Shown here: one piece after another, positions 1 to 8,658 of the stretch
Layout of the letters: each line of letters opens with the position of its first letter
Numbering within the stretch: position 1 is the first letter of the stretch
The notes under the pieces: model-generated
What the model saw: the letters and a program-made list of their open reading frames with translations, nothing else
The model's database searches: none
Told to the model about the DNA's origin: nothing
Origin: Flavobacterium bernardetii
GTDB taxonomy: Bacteria; Bacteroidota; Bacteroidia; Flavobacteriales; Flavobacteriaceae
Direction: 5' to 3'
DNA: 64,000 nt
NCBI RefSeq assembly: GCF_011305415.1
Contig: NZ_JAANOQ010000005.1
Location: 124,001 to 188,000 of the forward strand
Made by a program: the position numbers and the translations under genes

Positions 1-2109
1 AGAAAAATAATTTCCGTTTGTTAGTGCAGGTAAAGTATAACTATTACAATAAGTTACATCAGGAAGTGTATCAATTAATGGTAATGGATGAATATTAATG
101 TCGAACTGTTCATCTTTACAAAAAACACTATTTACTTCCGCATAATAAAAAACAGTTTGTACAATTGTTGATTGAGTTGTATTGCTAAAAATTGTCCCTT
201 GTGGAATTAATGTTCCTGTTCCTGATGGTCCGCCTGCAGCGGTATAAAATGCCCCTATGTTATATGGTGGTGTTGGAATTGTAAATGAGCCACAATTATC
301 TAAAATTGGTTCATATTCATCGACAAAGTAGGCATTAAATGATGATTCGTTAAAACATCCATTAGCATCAAGTCCGTTATAAATATAATATATTGCGCCT
401 AAATCAATAGTATTGCCAGCAAATAATGGCGTACCTGTTCCATTAGGTCCTGTAAAATAATTCCCATTGATTAATACAGGTAAAACATAACTACTACATT
501 CCACTACATCTGCTAATTCATCAACTGGCGGAAGTGGGTTTACAATGATATCTACACTTGTAACATCAAAACAAGCTGAATTAGTAGAGTCTTGCATTCT
601 AATCCAAACTGTCGCAGTTGTTGTTCCTGTTGGAAAAGTAATTGAAGGAATTGTCGCTCCATTTCCTGCCATTGCATCAGCTTGAAAAGTATAATATAAA
701 ACGTTATAACCTGATTGTCCGTTTAAAACCTGAGAATCTAAAGCTCCTAAAAAATAAGTTGTTCCACTTAAATCTTCACATAGTTGAACGTCATTTGGTT
801 GTGTTGCATTTACTGTTGCGTTAATCAACAAATCAAATTGATAAACGGCATCACAAAACTGGTTTGTAACCGTATTAAAAATTTTAACATAAATAGTTTG
901 TCCAGTTGCCGTTGAAAAACTTGTAGGAACTGCTATAAAACTATTTGTAACAACATCTGCCATAGATGAATAGTAAAACAAATTATAAACAGTATCATCA
1001 ATACCTAATTGCGTTTCATTATTTGTTGTTAAGTTGAAAGTATAACTTGCCGCACCAGTATTACAAGTTTGTAAATTTATCGGATTTGTAACAGGTAAGC
1101 TGTTAAAAACTACTGTATCAGTTAATAAACAAGTTCCTTTTGTAATTTCAACTGTATAAGTACCTGGCGTATTTACTGTAAAAGTTGGCGTGCTTGCTCC
1201 AACTGGATTACCATCTTGAAACCATTGATACGTATAAGTATTATCTAATTGTGTGTCTAAAATAGCTGTGTTTCCTGTACAAATTATTTGATCTGGTCCT
1301 AAATCTAAAGAAGTTGTAAAACTTCCTCCAGAAATAAAAACAGAAGAATCATAACTTGAATCATTATAATCTCCAATTACCAATCTAATTTTATAAGGAA
1401 CATTTGGTACAACAGCTGATGATGCATTCATTACAACCGTATGACCACGCATATTTAAAGTTGAAGCTCCAGGATTATTAACATTATACACATCAAAATA
1501 AAGCGGGTTTGAAGACAGACAACTTTGTCCTGGAAAATTATATATAGAATTTCTAATATCTTTTACTGTCACTGGAGTACTTGTTCCGGGAATAACAGCT
1601 AAATTAGTTGGAACACCTGTACTTAAGTTCGTTAATACAAAAGCAAAAACATCACTAAAACCACATTGGTATTGACCATATTCATTGGATGCAAATAAAA
1701 AGTCAAAGCTAAAACTATTAGAAATTGGAATAAAATCAAACTCCAAAAAAGCTACATCAGTAATTGGTCCAGTTTGTCCGCTATTATTACTTAAAGTTTG
1801 TAAAAAAGCATCCGTTCCGCTTCCTGGAGCTGTAGTGCTTAAATTCAAACCCGTATAGGAACCTTGTGTGTTTACTGCTAAACCATTTCTAATAATTATT
1901 CCTTCGTTTATTGGAAAACTAGAACCGTTTTGATTAAAATAACCAACTGATTGATTGGAAGAAATGGAAATGTTTGAAACCGCAACACAAGAATTTTGCA
2001 ACAATAAATTCACTAAATCTGCCGGAGAATTTGTTGTGTTGTCGACTGTTATGGTCTGCGAAAAAGAAACCGCCGAAAAAAGCAGCAATATTTGTAAAGT
2101 TTTTATCAT
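1..2109 (-). CDS. choice-of-anchor L domain adhesin-like secreted protein (3' part outside window)
   Basis: An open frame of 703 codons runs from an ATG at 2107-2109 off the left edge of the window, so the C-terminus is missing. The protein starts with a signal peptide (MIKTLQILLLFSAVSFSQ). The next ~250 residues look like the choice-of-anchor L domain of Bacteroidota surface proteins: an NLL-QNSC start, then FDFLFASNEYG and an FAFVLT stretch. After that come Ig/PKD-like beta segments with recurring Cys and phrases such as FYYAEVNSVFCKDEQFD, typical of huge adhesins. Family members often end in a gliding-motility-associated or type IX secretion C-terminal domain; whether this one does cannot be seen. 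It is probably exported to the cell surface. It is transcribed away from lepA's terminator as its own unit. The exact ligand is unknown. Confidence 0.8.
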   Translation of the reverse strand, partial: MIKTLQILLLFSAVSFSQTITVDNTTNSPADLVNLLLQNSCVAVSNISISSNQSVGYFNQNGSSFPINEGIIIRNGLAVNTQGSYTGLNLSTTAPGSGTDAFLQTLSNNSGQTGPITDVAFLEFDFIPISNSFSFDFLFASNEYGQYQCGFSDVFAFVLTNLSTGVPTNLAVIPGTSTPVTVKDIRNSIYNFPGQSCLSSNPLYFDVYNVNNPGASTLNMRGHTVVMNASSAVVPNVPYKIRLVIGDYNDSSYDSSVFISGGSFTTSLDLGPDQIICTGNTAILDTQLDNTYTYQWFQDGNPVGASTPTFTVNTPGTYTVEITKGTCLLTDTVVFNSLPVTNPINLQTCNTGAASYTFNLTTNNETQLGIDDTVYNLFYYSSMADVVTNSFIAVPTSFSTATGQTIYVKIFNTVTNQFCDAVYQFDLLINATVNATQPNDVQLCEDLSGTTYFLGALDSQVLNGQSGYNVLYYTFQADAMAGNGATIPSITFPTGTTTATVWIRMQDSTNSACFDVTSVDIIVNPLPPVDELADVVECSSYVLPVLINGNYFTGPNGTGTPLFAGNTIDLGAIYYIYNGLDANGCFNESSFNAYFVDEYEPILDNCGSFTIPTPPYNIGAFYTAAGGPSGTGTLIPQGTIFSNTTQSTIVQTVFYYAEVNSVFCKDEQFDINIHPLPLIDTLPDVTYCNSYTLPALTNGNYFS

Positions 2110-2177
2110 AATGAGATCGTTTGGGGATATTTGATAGACTATAAATAAATATAATAAAAAAAAGTCCAAAAACGAAA

Positions 2178-2214
2178 AGAACTTATTAAAAAATACATTT
2201 TTTTAATAAGTTCT
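2178..2214 (-). terminator. Rho-independent terminator downstream of lepA
   Basis: A perfect 16-bp inverted repeat (arms 2178-2193 and 2199-2214, 5-nt loop) lies just after the lepA stop codon. On the minus strand it is followed by a T-rich run. The stem is AT-rich, so its strength is uncertain. Confidence 0.6.
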
Positions 2215-2237
2215 CATATTTATTGTTAAATTATTAT

Positions 2238-4034
2238 CTAATCGTTAAGTTTTAACACTGCCATAAAGGCTTCTTGTGGAATTTCAACGTTTCCAACTAG
2301 TCGCATACGTTTTTTACCTTTTTTCTGTTTTTCTAAAAGTTTACGTTTACGAGAAATATCCCCTCCATAACATTTAGCGGTTACATCTTTACGAAGTGCT
2401 TTAATCGTTTCACGCGCAATGATTTTAGCTCCAATTGCTGCCTGAATAGGAATATCAAATTGCTGACGTGGGATTAACTCACGTAGTTTTTCACACATTT
2501 TTTTACCAATATGAAACGCATTATCCTCATGAATTAACGCCGAAAGCGCATCAACAGAAGCTGCATTTAATAACACATCTAATTTTACTAATTTAGATTG
2601 TCTCATTCCAATTGGATGATAATCAAAAGAAGCATAACCTTTTGAAACTGTTTTTAATCTGTCATAAAAATCAAATACAATTTCTGCTAAAGGCATATCG
2701 AAATTTAATTCCACACGCTCCGTAGTTAAATACGTTTGATTGGTAATTTGACCACGTTTTTCAATACATAAACTCATTACATTTCCTACATAATCCGCTT
2801 TTGTAATGATGGTTGCTTTAATAAATGGTTCTTCTACTCTATCTAATTTACTTGGTTCTGGTAAATCTGATGGATTGTTAATTACGAAACTAACATCTGG
2901 TTCTTTCTTCGTGTAAGCCAAGTACGAAACGTTTGGTACAGTTGTAATAACTGTCATGTCAAATTCACGCTCTAAACGTTCTTGGATAATTTCCATGTGT
3001 AACATTCCTAAGAATCCACATCGGAAACCGAAACCTAAAGCCGCAGAACTTTCTGGTAAAAACACTAACGAAGCATCGTTTAATTGTAGTTTTTCCATTG
3101 ACGAACGCAAATCTTCATAATCATCGGTATCAACTGGATAAATTCCAGCAAATACCATTGGTTTTACGTCTTCGAAACCGGTAATCATATTTGTAGTCGG
3201 CGTTTTAGCGTCTGTAACGGTATCACCAACTTTTACTTCTTTTGCTTCTTTAATTCCAGAAATTAAATACCCAACATCACCAGTTGAAATAACGTCTTTC
3301 GGAACTTGGTTTAATTTTAACGTCCCAACCTCATCGGCAAAATATTCTTTACCAGTGGCCATGAATTTAATTTTCTGACCTTTTCTAATTTCTCCGTTTA
3401 CTACACGGAAAATTACTTCAATTCCTCTGAAAGGATTGTAATGTGAGTCGAAAATTAAAGCTTGTAACGGTTCGTCTTTAATTCCTTTTGGTGGTGGGAT
3501 TTTTTCGATAATCGCAGCTAAAATATTTTCCACACCAAAACCTGTTTTACCAGAAGCGTGAATAATATCTTCTAATTTACAACCTAATAAATCGATAATA
3601 TCGTCTGAAACTTCTTCCGGATTAGCAGAAGGTAAATCTACTTTATTTAAAACTGGAATAATTTCCAAATCGTTATCTAAAGCTAGATATAAATTAGAAA
3701 TGGTTTGCGCTTGAATACTTTGCGCGGCATCCACAATTAGTAAAGCACCTTCACAAGCGGCAATACTACGAGACACTTCATAAGAAAAATCTACGTGTCC
3801 TGGAGTGTCAATTAAATTTAAGATATATTCCTGACCTTGGTACGTATATTCCATTTGAATCGCGTGACTTTTAATGGTAATACCACGTTCGCGTTCCAAA
3901 TCCATATTATCCAATAGTTGTGCTTTTTCTTCTCTGGCTGTTACTGTTTGAGTCGCGCCTAAAAGTCTATCGGCTAATGTGCTTTTTCCGTGATCAATAT
4001 GTGCAATAATGCAAAAATTTCTAATGTGTTTCAT
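2238..4034 (-). CDS. lepA: elongation factor 4 (LepA), ribosome back-translocating GTPase
   Basis: The 598-residue product has the full length of LepA/EF-4, a cytoplasmic translational GTPase that acts on stalled or mistranslocated ribosomes. The GTP-binding motifs are intact: P-loop AHIDHGKS at residues 11-18, DTPGH at 76-80 and NKVD at 130-133, with the switch region RERGITIKS near residue 48. The C-terminal half carries EF-G-like domains and the LepA-specific C-terminal domain ending in [16 protein letters not shown], whose basic surface contacts tRNA. The gene is single, with a -7-like promoter box at 4135-4142 and a hairpin terminator after it. Nothing unusual is seen. Confidence 0.97.
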   Translation of the reverse strand: MKHIRNFCIIAHIDHGKSTLADRLLGATQTVTAREEKAQLLDNMDLERERGITIKSHAIQMEYTYQGQEYILNLIDTPGHVDFSYEVSRSIAACEGALLIVDAAQSIQAQTISNLYLALDNDLEIIPVLNKVDLPSANPEEVSDDIIDLLGCKLEDIIHASGKTGFGVENILAAIIEKIPPPKGIKDEPLQALIFDSHYNPFRGIEVIFRVVNGEIRKGQKIKFMATGKEYFADEVGTLKLNQVPKDVISTGDVGYLISGIKEAKEVKVGDTVTDAKTPTTNMITGFEDVKPMVFAGIYPVDTDDYEDLRSSMEKLQLNDASLVFLPESSAALGFGFRCGFLGMLHMEIIQERLEREFDMTVITTVPNVSYLAYTKKEPDVSFVINNPSDLPEPSKLDRVEEPFIKATIITKADYVGNVMSLCIEKRGQITNQTYLTTERVELNFDMPLAEIVFDFYDRLKTVSKGYASFDYHPIGMRQSKLVKLDVLLNAASVDALSALIHEDNAFHIGKKMCEKLRELIPRQQFDIPIQAAIGAKIIARETIKALRKDVTAKCYGGDISRKRKLLEKQKKGKKRMRLVGNVEIPQEAFMAVLKLND

Positions 4035-4134
4035 GTATCCTTTTTCAAAATTCGAAATTCAAAATTCAAAATTCGTTCTTCAACAAACTTAGTTTTTCAA
4101 ATTTAAAATGTTCTTTTACTTACTTTATAATCTG

Positions 4135-4142
4135 CAAAGGTA
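4135..4142 (-). promoter_or_regulatory. putative -7 box for lepA (TACCTTTG)
   Basis: On the minus strand this reads TACCTTTG, an exact match to the Bacteroidota -7 consensus TAnnTTTG. It lies about 100 bp before the lepA start. No good -33 TTTG is seen at the usual 19-21 bp distance. Confidence 0.4.
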
Positions 4143-4190
4143 AAGGAAATTATACTATTTTATGTATTTATTTTTGCCAATGGAGAGAAT

Positions 4191-4502
4191 TTATTTTTTC
4201 TTTCTTTCTAACCAAACTTGAGGATTTCGGCTTGTATGAAAAATTGCTAAAATTTCAATTACAAAATTATCTTCATTAACACTATAATGAACTAAAAAAG
4301 GGAATTTTGAAATTAAAAAACATCTCACATTTTCATACTTAATAGAGAATAAATAAGGGTTTTTATTCAATTTTGAAATTTGAGAAATAACTTGTTTTTG
4401 AAACTTGGCTACTAATCCGTTTGTAACGGAATTATACCAATCCGTAGTTTTTTGAATATCTTCAAGCGCTTCAACATCAATTTTAATTGAAAATTTCTGC
4501 AT
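4191..4502 (-). CDS. type II toxin-antitoxin toxin, RelE/ParE family
   Basis: The 103-residue product resembles ParE/RelE toxins: an N-terminal helical pair (ALEDIQKTTDWYNS), then a beta sheet with RCFLISKFPFLVHYSV and the typical C-terminal FHTSRNP segment. ParE-type proteins poison gyrase and RelE-type cleave ribosome-bound mRNA; sequence alone does not say which applies here. The start chosen is the ATG at 4500-4502, which overlaps the antitoxin stop as TAATG, implying translational coupling; a longer frame exists upstream but would run inside the antitoxin gene. The position as the second gene of a two-gene unit supports the assignment. Confidence 0.85.
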   Translation of the reverse strand: MQKFSIKIDVEALEDIQKTTDWYNSVTNGLVAKFQKQVISQISKLNKNPYLFSIKYENVRCFLISKFPFLVHYSVNEDNFVIEILAIFHTSRNPQVWLERKKK

Positions 4503-4729
4503 TAAGACTTTAACTTTTTTATGGCAACTTCCCAATCTAACATTCTTGAAGGTTCTGTTTTAGATTTTTGTTTTCTTTCTAAAACTATTTTTTGATGTTC
4601 CACAGGGATTTCAGATGCTTCATCCCAAATAGCATCATTAAGTTGAAGTTTTTCAGCTGGAGACAATTGTTTTACAACTTCTAATAACTGCTGAAAACTT
4701 AAATTAATATTTAATTGTAAACTATCCAT
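4502..4729 (-). CDS. type II antitoxin (addiction module component)
   Basis: A 75-residue, mostly helical acidic-to-basic protein (MDSLQLNINLSFQQLLEVV...) directly precedes and overlaps the ParE/RelE toxin gene. The pattern [17 protein letters not shown] resembles small addiction-module antitoxins that lie before ParE-like toxins in Bacteroidota. It would bind and neutralise the toxin through its C-terminal half and may repress its own promoter, although no clear DNA-binding fold is visible. A -7 box (TATATTTG on the minus strand, 4750-4757) sits 21 bp before the ATG, so the pair has its own promoter beside the dinB 3' end. Confidence 0.8.
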   Translation of the reverse strand: MDSLQLNINLSFQQLLEVVKQLSPAEKLQLNDAIWDEASEIPVEHQKIVLERKQKSKTEPSRMLDWEVAIKKLKS

Positions 4730-4749
4730 AATTTTAAAAATCTGAAAAA

Positions 4750-4757
4750 CAAATATA
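4750..4757 (-). promoter_or_regulatory. putative -7 box of the toxin-antitoxin operon (TATATTTG)
   Basis: The minus strand reads TATATTTG, an exact TAnnTTTG match, 21 bp upstream of the antitoxin ATG. No clear -33 element at standard spacing. Confidence 0.45.
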
Positions 4758-4774
4758 CGAAATTTATCAATAAT

Positions 4775-5851
4775 CTAAAACTCAAACTTCAATTGATACA
4801 CCACAAATTTTTTCTGATGTGTGTTTAAATTGTTTAAGGAAATCCCTAGTAATCGGACGGAATTCTTCAGTTTTTCTTGATACAATAATTCTTTAGCGGT
4901 TTCAAAAATTAGGTTTTTATCGGAAATAAAATATTGTAAAGTTTTACTTCGCGTTTGTTGTGAAAAGTCGGAATATTTAATTTTTAAAGTAATTGTTTTT
5001 CCTGCAATTTTGTATTTTTTGATTCGACGTTCAATTTCTTCTGCAATGTTTTTTAAACGTTCTTCCATATAAATTTCAGAAGATAAGTTTTTATTAAACG
5101 TGCGTTCTGCGCCAATGGATTTCATTTCTCGATTTGGTTTGACTTGACTAAAACTAATCCCTCGAGATAAATTATAGTACGATTTTCCGCTGTTTCCAAA
5201 GTGTTTTTCCAGATATTCTAACGATTTGGTTTTTAAATCGGTTCCGGTATAAATGCCTAATTGATACATTTTTTCGGCCGTGACTTTCCCAATTCCGTAG
5301 AATTTTTTCACATCCAACACTTCAATAAACGCTTCTACCTCATCCGGATTGACTGTTTTTTGTCCGTTGGGCTTGTTGAAATCACTCGCGATTTTCGCTA
5401 CAAATTTATTGACAGAAATTCCTGCCGAAGCTGTTAAACCAGTCACTTCAAATATTTTTTGTCGAATTTCTTGGGCGATTAATGTCGCGCTCGGATTGCC
5501 TTTTTTGTTTTCGGTAACATCTAAATACGCTTCATCTAAGGAAAGCGGTTCTACTAAATCTGTGTATTCATGAAATATTTTTCGAATTTGTTGGGAAACT
5601 TCTTTATACCGTTCAAAATTGGTTTTCACAAAAATTAATTCCGGACATAATCGAGCGGCTTGCGCACCACTCATCGCACTTCGTACACCAAACTTTCTTG
5701 CTTCATAACTGGCAGCACTTACCACACCACGAATTTCATTTCCACCCACAGCAATTGGCTTTCCTTTTAAATCAGGATTGTCCAATTGCTCAACAGAAGC
5801 ATAAAATGCATCCATATCAATGTGAATTATTTTTCGTTGTATGGTTTCCAT
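4775..5851 (-). CDS. dinB: DNA polymerase IV (Y-family translesion polymerase)
   Basis: The 358-residue product is a Y-family polymerase that copies damaged templates. Motif HIDMDAFYASVEQ supplies the first catalytic Asp and SLDEAYLDVT the second acidic pair. Helix-hairpin-helix-like thumb residues (FYGIGKVTAEKMYQLGI) and the little-finger domain with IGAERTFNKN follow. The start chosen is the ATG at 5849-5851, giving METIQRKIIHIDMDAF; the frame is open 40 codons further upstream but that part has no family similarity. The gene stands alone between the toxin-antitoxin pair and a divergent CYTH gene. Length is normal for DinB. Confidence 0.95.
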   Translation of the reverse strand: METIQRKIIHIDMDAFYASVEQLDNPDLKGKPIAVGGNEIRGVVSAASYEARKFGVRSAMSGAQAARLCPELIFVKTNFERYKEVSQQIRKIFHEYTDLVEPLSLDEAYLDVTENKKGNPSATLIAQEIRQKIFEVTGLTASAGISVNKFVAKIASDFNKPNGQKTVNPDEVEAFIEVLDVKKFYGIGKVTAEKMYQLGIYTGTDLKTKSLEYLEKHFGNSGKSYYNLSRGISFSQVKPNREMKSIGAERTFNKNLSSEIYMEERLKNIAEEIERRIKKYKIAGKTITLKIKYSDFSQQTRSKTLQYFISDKNLIFETAKELLYQEKLKNSVRLLGISLNNLNTHQKKFVVYQLKFEF

Positions 5852-6013
5852 AAGATTTACAAAGTACTGAAAAAAATATTTCTTTAAACTGAAATTTATC
5901 AGATTTTCAGAAATTTCAACAACATTGTCTTCGAGAACCTCAGCCAATCTGAAATTTGAAACTTGAAACAAAAAGAACCATAAAACTAATATGACTTATA
6001 TGTTTAAATATTG

Positions 6014-6021
6014 TAATTTTG
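6014..6021 (+). promoter_or_regulatory. putative -7 box for the CYTH gene (TAATTTTG)
   Basis: Exact TAnnTTTG match 21 bp before the chosen ATG at 6043; this also argues against the earlier ATG at 6019, which would lie inside the box. No clear -33 element. Confidence 0.45.
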
Positions 6022-6042
6022 AATCTTAATATTTTGAAAATT

Positions 6043-6510
6043 ATGCAAGAAATAGAACGCAAATTTTTAGTCCACTCGTTAGATTTTATCGCGGAAGCAA
6101 GCCATACACAAAAAATTGCGCAAGGGTATTTGAATTCAGCTCCTGAACGAACGGTAAGAATTAGAATTAAAGATAACAAAGGATTTATCACCATTAAAGG
6201 CAAAGGTGACGCAACCGGAACCACACGTTTTGAATGGGAAAAAGAAATCGATTTAAATGAAGCCGAAGCGTTACTAAATTTATGCGAAACGGGCGTAATT
6301 GATAAAACGAGATATTTAATCAAAAAAGGAAACCACACATTTGAAGTGGATATTTTTGAAGGCGAAAACAAAGGTTTAATTGTGGCCGAAATTGAACTTA
6401 CTGACGCCAATGAAACGTTTGAAAAACCAAGTTGGTTAGCAGAAGAAGTTACTGGCGATGAAAAATATTATAATGCGTATTTGAGCAATAAGCCCTTTAC
6501 CAGATGGTAA
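6043..6510 (+). CDS. CYTH domain protein (class IV adenylate cyclase/triphosphatase-like)
   Basis: A 155-residue protein beginning MQEIERKFLV, the ExExK signature of the CYTH superfamily, whose members hydrolyse inorganic triphosphate or thiamine triphosphate, or make cAMP, inside a beta tunnel. Further family features are RIRIKDNKGFITIKGKG, the TRFEWEKEI strand and DIFEGENKGLIVAEIEL with its acidic metal ligands. The compact single-domain form resembles bacterial triphosphate tunnel metalloenzymes, so inorganic triphosphatase activity is more likely than cyclase activity; this is inference. The start was set at the ATG of 6043 because of the motif and the promoter box just upstream. It is transcribed divergently from dinB. 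Confidence 0.85.
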   Translation: MQEIERKFLVHSLDFIAEASHTQKIAQGYLNSAPERTVRIRIKDNKGFITIKGKGDATGTTRFEWEKEIDLNEAEALLNLCETGVIDKTRYLIKKGNHTFEVDIFEGENKGLIVAEIELTDANETFEKPSWLAEEVTGDEKYYNAYLSNKPFTRW

Positions 6511-6523
6511 AATAATTTTGGTA

Positions 6524-7024
6524 TTACTTAAATTTTATTGAATCAATTATACTTTTTCTAAAATTTAGGAATTTTTCAAATTCATTTTCATTATTCATAA
6601 ATTGTAACAAATATACAATGTCTTTATAAACGAAAATATAGTGTTGAGCTATTTTATTTTCATCATCAAGAGAAAAAGAAAGTTTAATAGATAAAATTTC
6701 GATATTGTTTATATTTACAATTTCTTCACTAATTAATTTTCCATTTGCAGCTTTTAAAGCATCATTTTTATAAGTCTGAAAAAACTTAGATGGATAATTT
6801 TCAGTAATTTTAACTACCAATTCTTTACCAAAATCAAAATTTATAAAAGCGATTACTTCATTTTCAAAAACACCTTTTACAAATTTACTAGTAGTGTTTT
6901 TTCCTTCTTCAGAATTTTTAAGTATATTTATAGATAAATTTGCATCAAAGTCACACTCAACTACTTCTTGAGCAAAACTATTTAAGTTAATAAGTAAAAT
7001 AAAAAAGTAAAATATATTTTTCAT
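6524..7024 (-). CDS. secreted protein of unknown function
   Basis: I do not recognise a family. The 166-residue product has a signal peptide (MKNIFYFFILLINLNSFAQ) and a mature part of about 147 residues rich in alternating hydrophobic/polar strands, ending in FLNFRKSIIDSIKFK. The style, a small periplasmic or outer-surface alpha/beta protein, resembles PsbP-like or DUF-type stress proteins, but the evidence is weak. It lies 10 bp after the rlpA-like gene on the same strand, so the two are probably cotranscribed. It converges on the CYTH gene with only 13 bp between the stops. Confidence 0.6.
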   Translation of the reverse strand: MKNIFYFFILLINLNSFAQEVVECDFDANLSINILKNSEEGKNTTSKFVKGVFENEVIAFINFDFGKELVVKITENYPSKFFQTYKNDALKAANGKLISEEIVNINNIEILSIKLSFSLDDENKIAQHYIFVYKDIVYLLQFMNNENEFEKFLNFRKSIIDSIKFK

Positions 7025-7034
7025 AACTTAATTT

Positions 7035-7496
7035 TTATTTCTTCACTACTTCAATATCTACTTCAATATGCCCGCCGTAAGATGCCGGTTTGACTTTATC
7101 AAAAGCGGCTTTTGTTAAGTCAATATGTCTGTTTTTATGAAAAGGGCCACGGTCTGTTACCGTAACATAAACCACTTTTTTGGTTCGTACACCTGTAACT
7201 TTTAATTTGGTTCCAAAAGGTAATTTTCGGTGTGCGCAAGTCATGTCATTATTATTAAATCTAATGCCGCTTGCGGTTCTCCTGCCATTAAATTTATTTG
7301 CATAGTAAGAAGCGTGTGCAGATTTATGATACATTTCCAATTTTTCAATTGGTTTTGCAATACTATCTTTTTTCTTGATCGTATCCGTGATTTTTGATTT
7401 TGGCTTTTCTTGCGAAGGTGTCATTTTTAAATTCTCCTTCTGAAAAAACAAAACCACCAAAAGCGGAAAAATGTATATAAATTTCTTCATCTTCAT
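7035..7496 (-). CDS. rlpA: RlpA-like septal ring lytic transglycosylase family protein
   Basis: The 153-residue product has an N-terminal membrane or signal segment (KKFIYIFPLLVVLFFQ), a basic Lys/Ser/Pro linker and a double-psi beta-barrel domain. That domain shows the RlpA pattern ASYYANKFNGRRTASG, then the TCAHRKLPFGT segment and VTDRGPFHKNRHIDLTKAAF, including the conserved Asp of the DRGPF motif. Related proteins cleave or bind denuded peptidoglycan glycans. There is no C-terminal SPOR domain, unlike E. coli RlpA, so septal targeting is not evident. A second Met at residue 3 is an equally plausible start. The gene is first in a two-gene unit with the secreted protein that follows. Confidence 0.85.
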   Translation of the reverse strand: MKMKKFIYIFPLLVVLFFQKENLKMTPSQEKPKSKITDTIKKKDSIAKPIEKLEMYHKSAHASYYANKFNGRRTASGIRFNNNDMTCAHRKLPFGTKLKVTGVRTKKVVYVTVTDRGPFHKNRHIDLTKAAFDKVKPASYGGHIEVDIEVVKK

Positions 7497-7523
7497 GTAA
7501 TATAAGATTAAAAAAGAACAGAA

Positions 7524-7574
7524 ATTGTCATTCTGAATTTATTTCAGAATCTGAATCAAGTTCAGATTGACAAT
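7524..7574. repeat. intergenic palindromic repeat, three-stem structure (GTCATTCTGAA family)
   Basis: Outer arms 7524-7530 (ATTGTCA) and 7568-7574 (TGACAAT) enclose two small hairpins, TTCTGAA/TTCAGAA and TCTGAA/TTCAGA, giving a predicted three-way junction. The sequence is related to the palindromes around the GIY-YIG gene at 55692-56244, so it is another member of one dispersed family. Confidence 0.65.
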
Positions 7575-7612
7575 AACCGTTTCTTTTTATGTTTTTATTG
7601 CTTAGACAAAAA

Positions 7613-8029
7613 TTATGCCATCCAATTCGACCAAGGAATTCTTGATAAGATTAATAGTAATCCTAAAACGTAAAAAATTCCAATTTTCTTGAATTTTCCA
7701 TTACTACTTTCTTCTTTTTTATGTTTACTCCAACCTATTGTAATTAATACAATTGCAATAATATTTACAAGTGGATGTTCTACTGCAGTTAATCGCATAG
7801 CCGAATTACTCATTTGACTCATAGCGTCTTTTCCTAATGGAGAAGTTGCCCATAAAACCAAACCAACCAGTAATTGAGTGTGACTTAAAATTAATGCCAC
7901 TAAAGATAAACTTCTGTCGTTTTTTGTGAAATTTCTTTTAGACGAAAGTCCTAAAAAAGCATTTATTACAGCAATTAATACTACAGCTAAAACAGCATAA
8001 GCTAACGTAGAATGAATAGATTGAATCAT
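7613..8029 (-). CDS. small four-helix membrane protein (cytochrome b-like family)
   Basis: A 138-residue integral membrane protein with four predicted helices: around residues 8-27, 42-62, 84-101 and 116-133. His residues occur near helix ends (SIHSTLAYA, LSHTQLL, EHPLVN), compatible with heme ligation, and homologues in Flavobacteriaceae are commonly labelled cytochrome B; I treat heme binding as inference. It is a single gene with a -7 box (TACATTTG on the minus strand) 25 bp upstream. No partner redox protein is adjacent. Confidence 0.6.
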   Translation of the reverse strand: MIQSIHSTLAYAVLAVVLIAVINAFLGLSSKRNFTKNDRSLSLVALILSHTQLLVGLVLWATSPLGKDAMSQMSNSAMRLTAVEHPLVNIIAIVLITIGWSKHKKEESSNGKFKKIGIFYVLGLLLILSRIPWSNWMA

Positions 8030-8053
8030 AGTTTAGATTTTTTGTTAGAATTT

Positions 8054-8061
8054 CAAATGTA
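8054..8061 (-). promoter_or_regulatory. putative -7 box for the small membrane protein gene (TACATTTG)
   Basis: The minus strand reads TACATTTG, matching TAnnTTTG, 25 bp before the ATG at 8029. No -33 element recognised. Confidence 0.4.
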
Positions 8062-8094
8062 AGAAAATATATGGAATCCTACCTTAGTTTAACA

Positions 8095-8658
8095 TTAAAA
8101 ATTGTAAACTTTTGTTGGAGTAACGCAAAAATCTAACTGAATATCAGTGTTTAATACATCCGAAATCACCTTTTCTGATTCGAAAAAAGACACACCAATT
8201 TTTAAGATTTCTGGCTTACATGCTGCTAAAAACTTGTCGTAAAAACCTTTTCCGTAACCTACTCGATTTCCCTTTTCGTCAAAAGCTAAAAGCGGCACAA
8301 AGACCACATCGATTTTGGAAACAAGTACTTCTAAACCATCAATCGGTTCTGGAATATCGTATTCGTTTTTTTTTATGGTAGTATTATCGGTTAATAAAAA
8401 ATGTGTCATTTCTCTGGTGGAAAAATCACTTTTGGAAAGCACAATATTTTTATCTTTTCCAGCTAAAACTTGCAAAATATATTCGGTATTAACTTCTTTC
8501 TGACTTTCAATAGGTAAAAAAAGATGATAGAAGCTATGTTGCCAAATATCTAAACGAATGAGTTGATTGGCAATTTGCAAAGACCATTCTTCAATTTCAT
8601 TTTCAGATAATTGTTTTCGCAATTCTTTATACTTCTGTCGTAATTCTTTTTTCAACAT
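8095..8658 (-). CDS. 5-formyltetrahydrofolate cyclo-ligase
   Basis: The 187-residue product matches the MTHFS family, which uses ATP to convert 5-formyl-THF to 5,10-methenyl-THF in the cytoplasm. It starts with the usual basic helix (LKKELRQKYKELRKQLS), has the PxxS-QKEVNTEYIL substrate region (LPIESQKEVNTE) and the C-terminal VGYGKGFYDKFL nucleotide-binding motif. Its first 32 bp overlap the 3' end of the upstream PLP decarboxylase gene, so the two are translationally coupled. E. coli calls this gene ygfA. Folate and PLP-dependent amino-acid chemistry are linked in general, but a specific link here is inference. Confidence 0.93.
   Translation of the reverse strand: MLKKELRQKYKELRKQLSENEIEEWSLQIANQLIRLDIWQHSFYHLFLPIESQKEVNTEYILQVLAGKDKNIVLSKSDFSTREMTHFLLTDNTTIKKNEYDIPEPIDGLEVLVSKIDVVFVPLLAFDEKGNRVGYGKGFYDKFLAACKPEILKIGVSFFESEKVISDVLNTDIQLDFCVTPTKVYNF

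Noticed and set aside
5940..6410. 156-codon minus-strand frame opposite the CYTH gene
   Set aside because: The plus-strand CYTH protein has clear motifs and a promoter box, so the antisense frame is a shadow.
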